Assembly: GCA_026874595.1 (NCBI GenBank)
Contig: CM049307.1
Coordinates: 77,788,643 to 77,852,642 of the forward strand
Reading direction: 5' to 3'
Length of the DNA: 64,000 nt
Origin: Sipunculus nudus
Lineage: Eukaryota > Annelida > Sipuncula > Golfingiida > Sipunculidae
Positions within the stretch are counted from its first letter, which is position 1, and each line of letters opens with the position of its first letter. The notes under the pieces are model-generated. The model had not been told where the DNA came from. It ran no database searches and saw only the letters and a program-made list of their open reading frames with translations. A program made the translations under genes and the position numbers. This document shows positions 38,401 through 52,436 of this stretch, piece by piece.

Positions 38401-40882
38401 ATCCCAAAGTATAATTCTTAAACTCTTTCAAATAAAACTCATACAAAGATACTGCTTCTCCGAGAAATAAAAAAAAAAACATATAAAAGACATGTTCTAT
38501 TTCATGACAGTCAACATGTCTAGTATATGCTCCATAATTGTGACTAGAAATATCTGAAACATTGCATTAACTGCAAGATTGGACAGTCCATGGGTTAGAG
38601 ACCCACCACCCGATCCGGCGGGATCGGGTCGCATGCGCAGTGCGCGTCTACATTACATGGTAATAGAGGCGGAGTGACATGGTGTTTGGCAATAATATCT
38701 AGCATGTGTACTTGCGTGAGATTACTGCAGTGCAGGATTATATAACCAGCGAATGACCAGAAATGTATCCTCATTAAATGTAAAAAAAAAAAAAAACAAT
38801 TTTGGTTTATCAGCGCAACTCCAAATCCAAGAACTTTGATGTCCCTTTAGATTGTGGGATTACGTCAGCCTTCCGGTTTGACATGACCTCGAAACGCGAA
38901 CTCGCACATGTTGACACTGGCGAGTGATGTACGCAGTAATTCTTAAACACGTTTGTTTGTAGGGATTTATAAAATGACACATTGAGTGAACAAGGTAGGC
39001 GTATTAGTGTCCGTTACATAAATTTCTTTTAAATACGAGTCCTTTACAGACTGTAATAACAGTCCAAGCATGACAGTAGAAAAACGAACATGGCCGGCGG
39101 CAGTGGGGAAAAAATGGAAATGACCGGCAAAAGCATCGACCCTCTTATACTGTATGCACGTATGATTACCGCGCCTTATATGCAGTTTTGTAGACGCAGG
39201 TCTATTGAAATAATTTTTGTTAACGTTTCATTTTGGTGTATCGGCATGAAGGTATAATATTATTGTCAGACAGATTTTTTATGGCACTTGTGGAGTTTGC
39301 TCAAACATCGTTTGACCTCGAAGATTCTGAAAGTTTTGTCATCAAGAATTATTTTAAAAGAAAATATGTTATATGACACTTTAACTTCAATTTACACATT
39401 ATTGTTTCCATAGAGAATATTATTAGCCTGATTTGGTTTTTCTGATTATCGACCACATGTCAGCCAACTTTTTCTTTTAGGAAATCTCCCCATTTTTACC
39501 AGATACATACACTGGACTTTTATCGTTGTTACTGTACATGGGCAGAAATGAATATAAATTCACAGAATGTGTATTTTTATTTTCAGCTGTTTTGTATGCC
39601 TCTTGAACTTGTAACATTGCGGTTTTGATATGCTACAATGTAACTAACACAAGTTCAACGCGTGCGTGCACATACAAATGAAAGTTTGTTATGACGAGCA
39701 GTAGGCCTATATGTAAAAATACAGTAGTGTCATTCCATGAGGCAATATAATATTGGATGACACTTGGAGGAGGTTTTTTATGGGTTCATATCTGAAATGA
39801 GATGTTTTGGAGTCCTGGGTGAGTGATTCATTGCAAAGAGAAATAAAAAGAAAAAAAAGAAAACGTTTGGGTATGCATGATGTATACGTATTTTTACACA
39901 CATGCATACCTACATGAATATTTATAAAACCAAGATATTTATAGAATCAAGAGCGGTGAAGAAGACGTGCAAGAAGAATCCTACATTCGCAAGTGAAAAT
40001 TAAACCAAATCTCTCCTTGTCACAAGACTTCTATTTCCTCAAGGTTTCCATGAAGTTATACAAGACAAACAGAAAAAAGGGATAATAACCTTATTATCAA
40101 TAATATTATTATTAATAACCTTATAACCTTATTGAAAACGTAGATTTTTTCAAAGTGCTTTAATCCGGTGAGGGAAACCTGCATGAACAAACCTGATGTT
40201 TTTATTGCTGTAAACGTGAACATCTATGTTTTCAAAGACACCTCGCTAGGGAATGTTAAAAAAATGAAGCCGATCGTTAAACAAGCATTGTTGCATAAAC
40301 AAGATTATACATCTTATACAAATAAAGTCGGTAATTTAGGCAAACCTTTTTGCATTTTTTAATAAAAAATATTTTAAAGTTATATATAAATTATACATGT
40401 TATTTATATTATTACTACAATATTCGGCTCACACACATACATACCGGTACATGTACAGGGCCCATTCCTGATCTAACATACCCGATTAACACTAAAAAAC
40501 AACTAAAATTTCATTAATAAACTTCTTCTTTAAGTTAATATTTGTATAACATGGTTATGTTTTGTGATGATGAAAATCATTTTGGGTTTTTATAAGACCC
40601 TTCTTAAAATATTCTTCTGTCTCTACCAACTGACGACTAATCCTTTGTGTTTTCTATTTCCCCACGCAAAAGATCCCGCTAACAATACAACAGTTAGGTG
40701 ACCTTATCCTGACAGTTGGAAAATAAACCAATAGCATTCTTCGTATGATTTTTTTTTAATTAGGCGAAGGATCAAACCCAGAATGGCTATTCGCCGAATA
40801 TGTTCACTGACCATGCAAATATCATTCACCAACACAGAGAAAAGTTCAAATCATTAATCACAAGAAGTGGTCTAAGTGATTG

Positions 40883-40942
<60 letters not shown>

Positions 40943-42339
40943 CTGTGGCGACAAAGGATGATTAATTTGTTCTGTTTAACAGGAAATAAATCTATTTATT
41001 GAGAATTTTTAAAATATGAATAATACTTAATTTACAGAGCCAGCGCAAAATTTCCAGTATTTGGCTATATGCACGAAATTATGGAATTTATGTTTCAACA
41101 AAATATTTCATGAATGTCTTTGTTTAAATACATTGTAAAAACAATCCCATTCTAACAACTGTTGATGATCTTAAAATCAGAAGTCATCCTTCAGTTGAGT
41201 TTATAACAATAATTAAACAGATATATGTCCCGATGAGGTGCTTCATGAGTAGAAATATATGTAATATTAGTTAGTGGATGTAGAGGTTCATTACAACGAC
41301 TCTCATTCCACCCCGTTTTGAGAAGGCACAAGATCAGACAACGCCCATTAAAACACGTGCAGTCTGTTATTATTGTTAACATTGGGTTTCATGTCACGTG
41401 ATCTCCCAACTGCCATTTCAAACCTATGCAATCTGACAGTCCGCCTCGGCACCTGAACTAGGGAAATCTACAAAAATACATGATTTTATCACTTTAAAAA
41501 AAGAGAATAATAATATTTATGCGTAAATAATGTGTACGTTTTGTCTGAGAGAGAAATTCGCTCGATAAAACTAAAATTATCCAGTCTTTCCAAGCTGGGG
41601 GTGCCGGGTGATCGGCAATGATAGCTGACCGGCTTGTCAGCAACATCGTCAGATATTGAAGAACATATATAACGTATGATACTTTTAATGGTCACATTTG
41701 ATTCCTTGAGTTAAAATGCGTATGTCAGACAAAAGTTAAAGTGGAAAATTGGCTAGAATTCAAGTATGATGACTTTTTTTTATGATTTTGGGCGATGTGT
41801 CTTGACATGTATTTAAGCGCCACCATCTGAGCAAAGAAGAGAGCCGCGACTATTTATAATTACTATTTGTACAATCCATGAAAATATGTTTTCATTTTTT
41901 TTTGTATTTTAATGTATTAGGAAGAATAACTAAAATTGTAGATTGTAGGTTTACAAAAGATGGGCGGGAGAATACGCTCTTTAAGACTTTGTATTATAAA
42001 AGCAGATAATAAGATCGAATACAATTGTCATGATTTTGTAGAGTATATTAGCTATACATGTACATGCCTAAAGTTATTTATATTTATTTTCAGATATACA
42101 AACTTCAAACGAAGGCAAAAATGGAAAAATTTTCAGAAGGTTTCTCAACTCATCCTGAAAATGGGATCCTAAATCAGGGTAAACACTTCCTACTGTTTTT
42201 GCAACGCCTCTGTAAGTAGTTACCCTAAAAAATTGAAAATCTACAACCAATTATATGAATATCTTCAAATGTAAATTGCTTTACAAGGACCTTTGTGGTT
42301 TCAGCCTTTGAAATAGTTGAATGACTAAATACAGACATT
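38401..42339. other. Host interval without supported gene
   Basis: It contains a hairpin ACCCGATCC-GGCG-GGATCGGGT (38608-38629), a locally CpG-rich stretch (about 38850-39230) with a 55-codon ORF at 39090-39257 ending near a GTATAA donor-like site, and an (AT)n run at 40884-40934. A TGTGGCGACAAAGGATGATTA motif near 40945 resembles the LTR start at 45305. Near 41847-41885 is a fragment matching the 3' end of the SINE at 51.7 kb (ACTATTTGTACAATCCATG). Confidence 0.4.
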
Positions 42340-43250
42340 GATAATTGAAACACCTCTCACAACATACATCGATTTATTCAAAGATTATATCATGACAAAG
42401 TTATACAAACACTTGATCTGTTTGGAATCCACGAAAAACACTACGTTGGGGGAAAAATATTCCGACGAACCATTTGTTGTATTTAGAGATCACAAGTGCG
42501 TAAAATATACAATAAATTAACTGGGTACCACAAGGATCCATTTTACTTCCCTTACTGCATATGATATACAGGAATGACATTCAACAATGAAGTAAGTTCT
42601 TCAAGTTTATTCTATATGCAGATGATACAACATTATGCAACCCCTTAACAAATTACAACAAATAAAAAGACTATGACAACATCAACAGTGAATTTAATAA
42701 TGTACATAACTGGTTAAATGCAAAAAAAAATAAATGTAAACAAAACAAAATGCATTAGATTTCACAAATAAAATAAGTTCATACAAGACAAAACCCTTGA
42801 ACGTAAAATATATGAAACACCTACAGAGGTATCTTTCTTGACATAACATTGAACGAACATATGGAATGACAAACTCGCACAAACAAATTTGCTAAACACT
42901 TAACATACATCTGGAAAATGATTAAATTAAAACATTTTCTACCAGGGCATACATGAAAGATTCTTTGTAATACACTCATCCCATATAAGCTATTGAGTAC
43001 ATGTATGCAGCTTTGAAATAAATAGATTAGACAAATCCCCTAAAAGGTATAAGAAATAGTACAAACACTAAATACAATGCCCACACTGAACCGTTTTCCG
43101 AATCTTAACAACTTTAAACAAATGACATTTTCAGACTAAATATCACAATTCTCAAAACATACGATTTACAAATAAAACAAGAACTTAGATGGTTGAAAAC
43201 AGTCTCGTTAACATAAAAATTATAAATAAGACCGACCAAATAACTGATAT
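42340..43250 (+). mobile_element. Degenerate CR1/jockey-type LINE reverse transcriptase
   Basis: On the plus strand, with frame breaks, translation gives a WVPQGSILLPLL block (about 42520) matching the usual GVPQGSxLGPLLF motif, and KFILYADDTTLCNP (about 42605-42640) with the catalytic YADD intact. The family's thumb-region NxWLNAKK-like sequence follows. Internal stops mark it as a relic. Only the reverse-transcriptase core is preserved. Confidence 0.7.
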
Positions 43251-43559
43251 TTCAAGAACAGTCAAGGCTTCATTTGGTTCACAAACAATATTAAATTAAA
43301 ACATATAAAGATAATTGCCATAAATGAACTTTTGCATTTGTAACACAACAATTTCTCAGTCGAAAAACACATATCAAAATACAAAAAAAATATAAAAATA
43401 CTAAAAGTTAATCAAATATGAACACAAATAATAAAATTCAAAGTAAAATGAAAGAATTTTATCAAATTGATAGGACACACTATGACATAAGTCTGCATAA
43501 ATATAAAATAACAAAAATAACTGATAATTTGGAAAAAAATTTAGAATGCATTACATTTA

Positions 43560-43790
43560 TGCCATATAAAATATTTCTCTTCCTTTCTTTATATTCGATA
43601 AGGCATTCTCGTTCGGAACCAGAAAAAATATTTCTCTATATTTTTCTATTTATTAAGGCATTCTCGTTCGGAACCAGATAAAATATTTCTCTATATTTTT
43701 CTATTTATTTTTCTATTTATTTTTCTATTTATAAAATATTTCTCTTCCTTTCTTTATATTCGATAAGGCATTCTCGTTCGGAACCAGAGA
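43560..43790 (+). repeat. 55 bp minisatellite
   Basis: The AAGGCATTCTCGTTCGGAAC block starts at 43600, 43655 and 43765 (spacings 55 and 110), separated by ATATTTCTCTATATTTTTC-type filler. Confidence 0.8.
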
Positions 43791-43923
43791 CACAGTGGCG
43801 GGTGTGACGTTGGTTTAGTGACCATTCACAATATTTCTTGCCTTCTGCCTTACATTCCAGTTAAGGTACAATTTAATTCAAATATATTTAATAACTAAAT
43901 AACTGCGGCCCTAGCAGGGTATA

Positions 43924-43977
<54 letters not shown>

Positions 43978-44137
43978 TATATGTACACAATGAAAAAATA
44001 CAATACGAATGAAGAGTTTGACTGACTAATTAATCAGTAAAGGACTACCGATTTGGAAAATAAAGTATGATTTCATTGGAGGTGAATATCTACAAGTACA
44101 TATTGACCACATATAAAGAAAATATATCCATTTAGAG

Positions 44138-44202
<65 letters not shown>

Positions 44203-45304
44203 AAAAGATTCCTGAAGATTTTCATAACCATCTATGCCAACGTCCTTGCAGGAGGCACTAGAGGTTTACTAATTAGTTGTGAACTGGGCAGCTCCAGCGG
44301 AGAATTAAGCAAGGAACAGCAGCGATATATAAATGGTTATATCGACTAGGAGTTAAATAAATGTGAGTTGACCAGATTCCCTTTTCATCCCATTCGATCC
44401 GGGAAACCAGAAGCACATGTACCCAAACTTTCCACTTTAGTCTTCGAGTATATGCTATGTACACCTTCTGGTGATCTCTCCACCAAAAACCATTGAAGAT
44501 CGTTATAGAATATGTCCACATTGACGAATATCTGTTATTGACATTTTATCAAGACAGGACATACCAGATACATTTCGAGGCGACAGTTTTATATTTCTTA
44601 GTGATCAGAATTTTGGTCGGAACCTTATCGGCGGTGTATTTGAAGTGAAAAAAAAGTTATGGCAACGATTGGCCCTAAGTATTCGGGTCTGTTATATAAA
44701 TAAGGTAAGCTTTTTCTATATCAATAATAAAAAGGACAGGAAGCCTGTTGCGTCTTAAAAGCTGAGCTAGTATTAATATAATTTCGTTCACAATACCGGC
44801 AATGCTGGCCCACTGGACACGGACACAGCAGACGACCCTCGTGCATTCCACGCATTGCGCATGCTCATGGAAAGTATCTATTATTGAAATACATGTATTT
44901 GCCCACCAAATATTACAGCAGTCTTGAAGGATATTCCATATACCCTTTAATAGATACACTCCTCCTACACTAAAAGCGGACTTATAACCATTAATGCTCG
45001 TATGATAAAGTAAGCGGCGCAAAGGGTCAGGAGCATAGGACTACTTGTCGAGGTAGTGGGACTAGAGCGCAGACCCCCCCCCCCCCCCCATGGCACTTAT
45101 CAGCTAGGGTCGGGTCTTGCTAAGCACCAAAAGTACCAAAACCTTACTGAAAAGTTACCGAAAAGTATTACCAAAGAGTTACAGGAAAGACTATATAAGC
45201 ACCTTTCAATTCATGAAAACACCAAAAACTACCAAAAATTTGTTTCAGACTGTAAGTTATGTTAGCAAATCGTGTGCTCTTTTCTGTCATGCATAAAGGA
45301 TCAT

Positions 45305-45645
45305 TGTAGCGACAAAAAATGATTAGATAGTTTTGTTTAGGGTACGGTTGTATGGAATAGCTAAGGTTTCGAGCTGTTTTTTTTTTTATGGTACGGAGCC
45401 AATTGGGTGGTATAAGGGCCTCCGATTAGAGAACACGGGTAAAAAAGTCAACATGATGGCCAGACGGTCCAGGTTTTGGGCAGATTAGTCACAGTTTGGA
45501 AACCGTTTGTTCATGTGTTCCGTGTGTTACGATGTATTCCGTGTGTTCGGAACTTCTGTGTGTAACGGTTGTTTCGTGAGATGTTATTTCGACTTTGTTA
45601 ACTGTCAAATTGTCAAATAAAGCTTCTAAAGTAACAGTAGCTACA
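45305..45645 (+). mobile_element. Probable retrotransposon LTR (BEL/Pao- or gypsy-type)
   Basis: It begins TGTAGCGACA and ends CAGTAGCTACA, giving perfect 6-base inverted ends TGTAGC/GCTACA. AATAAA lies at 45616-45621 near the 3' end. A gag-like Ser/Lys/Arg-rich start (MSTRSKTRT, about 45675) and a degenerate Glu/Gln-rich stretch to about 46,100 follow. No second LTR or pol is seen, so the element is truncated. Family assignment is tentative. Confidence 0.5.
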
Positions 45646-45836
45646 TGAGTTTCCAAACTGACAAAACGCCGGCCATGTCGACAAGAAGCAAAACAAGGAC
45701 TGTGAACACACTAGTTGAGCAGGCGCCAGAGCCTTTTCGTGAAGATACCGTCAGTCATCATGCATCAAAAACTAGTAAGTCGCGAATCTCATGTTCCAGT
45801 CGTCATGGGTCAAAGTACAGTAAGTCGAACAGTTAA
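45645..45836 (+). pseudogene. Truncated gag-like ORF after the LTR
   Basis: 63 codons, with the second Met (MSTRSKTRT) the more plausible start. The product is Ser/Thr/Lys-rich. The frame breaks at 45836, but charged Glu/Gln-rich sequence continues in other frames to about 46,100, consistent with a decayed gag. Confidence 0.3.
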
Positions 45837-46109
45837 CTGTTCTACTCTCAGTGATAAAGCCAGAGACAGTTAAGTTAAAGAGGTAGTAGCCATGCTTAGA
45901 GGCACACAGCTGGAAGAGCAGCAAAATTTATAGGTAGAACAGGAAGAGTTTAAAGGAAAGAAAGACTTGTTAGAAGCAAAATCTGTTCAAGTCTTAAAAC
46001 TAGAAAATTAAATGTGTCAGAATACGGCCGATGAACAAGAAGAAGGTCAACAAGGATTTGAGCATATTAGTGTTGATGACGTCATTAATTATAATAATCG
46101 ACAAAAATC

Positions 46110-48342
46110 ATAATTTTGTAATCTAAAGGTTTCGTCATTCTGGGATGATATTGGTTTACTAGCATGTGTTGCTACTATTTATTTCATGTCAACAGTGTTC
46201 ACGTAAGATTGTGGATGTGGAATCAAAGCTGTTAATTGGACTAGGGGGCATGGCAGTTCGAAATTTTCCACAGAGTAATCAGAGTAATGGTTTCTAATCA
46301 GTCACTTCACACCTGACACGTGTCCCGGCGCGGTGGCCAATGACCTTTTTACCGATGACCAGCCACTCGGAGCAGTAATCTCCACCTACTTCTGATTGAC
46401 AGTTCTTGAAATGTCATTTCGTGTTAAAATTTCGTCTTTTTTACCAAACTATTTAATTTTCAGTTTTGTTCATCAGAACCAATTCACATCAGAATATATA
46501 ACGAAATTATATGACTGTCACATGCGCTGAAATTCCTGTTTCGAGTTGATAACGAGATTACTCTTCCCAAACAGTTTTTGGCCATTTTCTCAAAACAATT
46601 TTAACAGACTGCACGGTCTTCGGAGCGATATTTCTCAAAAACCACCAAATGTTGAGTCTTCAAATTTTTAACATATAGATATGTTGACATGTAATCTAAA
46701 ATGCGTTTTTTCCCTTTCCTTCTGTTTTAGTTCAACAGTAATACACCTTTGCAACAAATATGCATTTTTCAGACTGTCGGAGCCTGTAATTTAGCAAATG
46801 TACTCGCCAGACAGAGAAAACTTTATTTAATTTCATGGCAATAGACATAAAAGATGTGACGAGTTTTCAATGTTTCACACCCTCAGTATGTGGTTACGAT
46901 TGTTGATTTCTTTTTAACGTGAATGGTTTGTACAAATAAGCACCTTTCTCAGCATGAGCATCAATAAATAATTAAAATCCAGGTTTTTTTTATCTTCCAT
47001 TGTAAAGATTGAAAGCGAGACTGTCTGACCAGTTCCAAGTCTCACACCTCCACTCAGTGATGATAGTTTATGGAACTTTTCTCTCCCATTTCATCTCTGC
47101 TTCGAGAATGGAGACAACATGCCCCACTGCTGTGATTTTGTTATTTATGTATATATAGTACTTCAGCCAAACCCTAAAATTTGGATCATCGGTACCATTT
47201 TGGTTACATATTTTCACCATGCGTGCTTGATAGGTATACAAGTGTAGGTAATAAAAAATGCCTGATAGCAGTATGAAAGTGGTAGCTTTATTATGTTTTA
47301 TGTCGGGTGACGTATATATTTTTTTCATTTCAAAGACACAGACTTCAGAGCGGTTTTTAGCCCCAAACTACTTAATATGCAAAACATATCCAGTCAAATT
47401 TGGTCTCAAATGATAGCTTAAACCACACGCTTCAGTATCACATGTTGTTTATGGCCACTGGGTGTATCCTGCTTACGTAAAACATTCTTATGGTTACACT
47501 CACCCCTAGAAAAAACGACAATGGAGTGGTTATATTAACTTACTTTATACAACTTTATATGCCACACTTATATCCAGCAAAATAATCTTTTCAATGATGT
47601 ATCATTTATGATCAGTAGGGGCATGCACCTACAGAAATACTTTCTTATGCCCTCGTAGGGGCAGATCCAGGATTTAAGAAAAGAGGGGTCAACGCCAGGA
47701 CTAACGGCAAAACCTGTAAAAAGGTCCCCAGGTCCGAAAAGGAGAGAGGGTGTTCCAGGACAAAAAAACTTAGTCTGAAACCCATGAAAAAAATTGTGGC
47801 GACTGGAAAGGGGCTCCGGACCTCCTGGACACCCCTCCCCCCATCCATCCCTCTTCTGCCTTACTATGAAAAATACTCCATATATAGAATACGTCAACAG
47901 ATATAACGTTATGTAAGTAACCGAATACAGCAGGGACTGCCGCAATTGTCAGCTGTAATTTCTGTGGTAATATTGATCATGGGACTGGTATTTTTTTAGC
48001 TATAGGTTGTCCTAACTTGTGCAAGCCAAAAAATATAACTCCTTTCATTCCATGGCTTATTCATTGGAGATGATCAAAAGATGACTAAATAAGCATGAGG
48101 TGTGCTGAATTATGATCAGATTTGTCTTTACTTTATTTAAACTTTGCTGATCACAAGTGTTTGTATTCATACTGTTATGACCAGTACCCAGCATATTTAT
48201 CCCATGACTGGTTGTCAGTGTTAATTGCGAGTATCGCCACTTATGTTAACACACAAAACAGAGGTTTTAAAAATTATGTGAAGAAAAGAAGGCAATCATC
48301 CAAGCCTCAGAGGTACGTTGGTACAAACATTTTAAGGAATTT
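46110..48342. other. Host interval without supported gene
   Basis: It is mostly unremarkable AT-rich DNA. About 47655-47865 looks like an interspersed repeat (a GGGGCAGATCCAGGATTTAAG start and a C-rich end); I cannot name the family. Confidence 0.4.
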
Positions 48343-50170
48343 TTGAATAAATCAACACATGAAATTAATCAAGAGTTTAAGAATCATACAAGAAATGTAT
48401 TAGAAATTGAAAAGGATTCAGAGCTTGATGGACTCATAACACCATGTGAAGTACAGAAAACCATAAATGAAATGAAAAGAGGAAAGACCCCAGGGCCTGA
48501 CGGGATAACGGTAGATAAATTGAAAGATACATATAATCACATATAGTCTCATATATTACAATTATTTAATTGTGTATAATGAAATGTTTTTTTTCCCAGC
48601 CTCTTTGAGCAAAGCATTTATTGTACCAATAGCCAAAAAGGCTTCCACCAAAGATCCTAAAAAATTATAGAGGTATTTCATTACTTAATACCGCGGGTAA
48701 ACTATTGATAAAAATATTGGCAAACTGAATCAAAATTATGTTGATCAAGCTGGATTATTATGTGAAGCACAAGCTGGCTATAGGAAAGGTTATTCAACAG
48801 TAGACCATACATTTTCTTTGATGGGGTGTGTGCAGAAATATTTAACAAAAAAGAAAAGAGGGTTTTTTACACTTTTATTGATTTTTTAAATGCTTTTGAT
48901 AGTGTACAACATGATTTATTGTGGTATGTTTCAGTTAAATCTGGGATAAAAGGGAAACTCTTACAGACACTTCAGTCAATATATAGTCAAATGAAATCAT
49001 GTGTTCACACAGAGGAAGTATCAACAGATTATTTTGAATGTACTAACGGAACTCGACCAGGGTGCATGGTTGATCCCCTTCTGTTTCCTTTATTCATAGA
49101 TGAATTTTATGAAAAAATTAATTAAACAGATTGTCATGGTATAAATATTGATTAATATTTGCCAAACTTAATGACAATAATGTACGCAGATGATTGAGTA
49201 TGCTTCAGCGATACAATAGGACGTCCCCAAGAACAAATCAACCAGTTTCAAGTTTTTCCCGTCAATTATGGCTTAAAAGTTAATTTAGGAAAGACATAAA
49301 TTATGGTTTTTTGACATGGGGGTTCATTAAAAAGAATAGAGAAATGGCACTATCAAAATACTCAAACTGAAACGGCAAATGACTATAGATACTTAGGGGT
49401 AATATTTACAAGTACATTGTCATGGTTTATTGTCAACAAAGAAAGCGCAGGCAATGCAGGCTGAAAGAGCAGTGACTCTCATAAAAAGAAACTTTTATAG
49501 GAAATATAGTTGATTACCAGTTAGCCAGCTATTATATATAATCTATTTTATTTTATGGATGCACCGGTATTATAATATGGTTCAGAACTGTGGGGCTATG
49601 AAAGATGTGAAATAATTGAAAAGGTGCAATATAAATGTTGCAAGTACCTTCTAAAAATTAGCTCTTCAGCTCCGAACGCAACATCATTGGGAGAGTTTGG
49701 AAGGCATCCAATGTATGTCGGTCAGTTATTAAGATGTGTAAAATACTGGGCAAAACTAATAAATTATGGTAATAATAGATGTCCAAAGCGTATATATAAC
49801 GTGCTGTGTAATCTAGATATGAATTGAAAATAAAAATGGGTTACTCATATAAGAAGCAAAATATTCTGCGAAGTTTTTGGGTTCGTGTTGATGAATCAAG
49901 TAGGAGCCTTTCGAATATTTTTGGATAAAATAAAGGAAAGAATTATTGATACGGCAGGACAAAACTGGTCTTGTGATGTAGAAGTAAATACTACATTAAA
50001 TGTATATGTTAATATTAAATCCATGCTCTCAATTAATGGAGAAAAAATTTACTTTGTGTGACTAATACCAAGCATAAAAAGCGCTAGCCAGATTGAAATG
50101 TTCATATCATGATTTGATGATTGAAAAGGGAAGGTATACGCAAATGGATAGAGTTTGTTTGTTTCAAGAA
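48343..50170 (+). mobile_element. Degenerate non-LTR retrotransposon, family 2, plus copy
   Basis: Plus-strand reverse-transcriptase pieces appear in order: MKRGKTPGPDGITVDKLKDTY (48343-48546 ORF), a block of the FIDFLNAFDSVQHDLLW type (48826-49125 ORF) and NGTRPGCMVDPLLFPLFIDEF. MYADD follows (about 49180-49195), immediately ended by TGA, and then QYKCCKYLLKISS in the 49624-49827 ORF. Several frame breaks and stops show it is dead. It is the same family as the minus-strand relic at 36.7-38.4 kb. Confidence 0.8.
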
Positions 50171-51714
50171 TTGTTTGTAGAAATAAAACTTTAAAATGTT
50201 TTTTAGTAGTACCTTTACGATAACATTTGAAAAGAATGTACCCTGATAATTAAATATGTTCCGCCCTGATAATTAAATATGATCCACCCCTGGAAATTCA
50301 GGGTTTTATTTCAGTGTCTATATGGAAATGTCCATCAGCTCATTAATACAAACAACAGATATTTTACACTAAGAACAATAAAACTGTACCTGATTTTTAA
50401 GCACGAAGCAACATACACATTGTATTGGTGAAATATGTAATAATGTTTATACAGTGAACCCACACTACGTAAGTAGTACCCCCCCCCCCCCATTGCCCTC
50501 CCCCACAGTTTCTTATATTCATCAAAGAAGACATCGACGATTATCCTTACTTTAAAACAGAATATTTATGTCAATTTTAACAATAAATTAACGTCAGTTA
50601 ACTACATATCGTTGAATGGCAAATCTTTTAATTACAATTGATTACATTAATGAGATCACAAATGTAATTTTACTTTGCTCATGATGATGTTAATTAAATA
50701 GAACCAAACATTCCAAAATGTTACCCTATCTATAAGGAATGTATTAGATGTAATGTAACTATGATGATCTTCCGTGTATTTTTCATATAAATTTGAGTAC
50801 CCCACATTTAACATAGGATCCGCCCCCGTTACACTGAGAAGATTTGGTGGAACTAATATAAAAATGAAAATGTATTATCCAAACTTCATGTCCACCAAAT
50901 TTGGTACTTTTATCACAATCTGAACAATTCTTCTCTATTTAGCCGTTAACCGCTGCACTAGTTGTGTCCAGTGGATTTATCCTCATCTGTTGTCTTTTAC
51001 AGCCATGGTCATTCTAATAAAAAAATACAACAGCAAACTAAATCACCATGGACACTAAATTCGAGTAACCTACATATTTCATTTTTATATAACACAACCG
51101 CATTGGTGTTTATCCGTCTAGAAGGTTCGACTGAGATCCAGACACCTTAATCGGCGCCAAACCCCAACTTCATCCCATACCTTAAACCCCGATCAGAAAT
51201 CATAAGACTGTCCTCTCAGGGAATGCACCAATGCGTCCAAGTTTGCATGTCATGTTATACTAGTGAATCGTTTTATCTATTTTTCCTTTAAAAAACAACG
51301 ATACCCGTATATACTCAAAACAATATAGGTATAAAGGGGATTGATTAGAATAAACTCTTAGCTTAATGACAAAAATACATCAACTAATATTCGAAGTCAT
51401 CCTTACTTGTTTATTTAGGATACCTATATACCCGTAGGTATATTGACATATATGATAGACAATTTCTGACCATACGTATTTATATTTAAGCAATACCTGA
51501 TTAAGTTTTTTGTCTTCGTTGTGATGAGCATGACTCTTGTAAGCAAAATATGTTTCATTTTTTGACATTTTTTTTCCGATGTGTATTTGATGTAATGACT
51601 GTGTTACATATATCTTTAGTCAATAGTTCGGACAGTTAACCGAGGACAAATATACTAGATATAATTAAATATATTTAAAAAAATTAATGCGCTTAATCAT
51701 AGGCGACAGAGTTG
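50171..51714. other. Host interval without supported gene
   Basis: It has a short duplicated CCCTGATAATTAAATATG block near 50240-50285 and a C tract near 50478-50491. I see no exon or RNA gene. Confidence 0.5.
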
Positions 51715-51955
51715 CATCCAGAGGGGCCTGGACAGCTGAGTGGTAAAACGCCTGGCTATCTCTGCTGGCGACCCGGGTTCGATCCCCGGCGTGGCTATGA
51801 GAGTGGGTTGTAGTTGCCCGTCTAAGGTTTTCTCCGGGTACTCCGGTTTCCTCCACCTCTGCAGACTACCGAACGCAATCACCGGAACCATGGAGAGTGC
51901 CTCGATTAGTTATAATAACTATTTGTACAATCCATGTAAAATAAATAAGTTTATA
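51715..51955 (+). mobile_element. tRNA-derived SINE
   Basis: A polymerase III promoter is visible: an A box within TGGACAGCTGAGTGG (51729-51743) and a B box GGTTCGATCCC (51776-51786). Then come a conserved SINE body with TTCTCCGGGTACTCCGGTTT, a 3' tail ACTATTTGTACAATCCATG and a short A-rich end. The tRNA-like head does not close a clean acceptor stem, so I call a SINE rather than a functional tRNA. A fragment of the same tail occurs near 41,860. Confidence 0.75.
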
Positions 51956-52436
51956 TTATCTTATATTTATGTTTTACCTTGATATTGTAACCGAGGTCGA
52001 ACACGCTATACCCAATCCCGAATTATCGCTCAGTTTTGTCCTTGTTCTGTTTCTGCTCTCACTCTTCAGATGGGTGGTTTTACAACTAATATCAGTTTTG
52101 GACCTAAACCCCTTAACCTTATTTTCAAGCCTAATTGTCCACCCATGGCATATACCTTTTACTGCTCATTTGTTGGCAACCTGAGAAGGGGAGGTGGGGG
52201 GGGGGGATGGTGTAGGCTGGCAGGACGGGGAGGGTTCTCTTGCGATCGCCAGGCTTTGCAGACACTTTTTTCACCTTGTATTCGTATTTCCAATTACGGT
52301 AATTTAAGATAATTAAGGAAATTATTTCTTTGGCTTATAGCGCTATGGAAGACACTGAAGTATACCAACTCACAGTGGGCATATGACCTGCATTTAGTCA
52401 CGTAAGACCTACATACACTCTCGACAGCGGATATTT

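Noticed and set aside
44675-45022. A 115-codon minus-strand ORF in host DNA.
   Set aside because: No domain, splice signals or promoter are seen. It is probably chance or an old repeat.
51729-51800. A possible tRNA gene with A and B boxes.
   Set aside because: No clean acceptor stem is formed and a SINE body and tail follow, so it is a SINE head.
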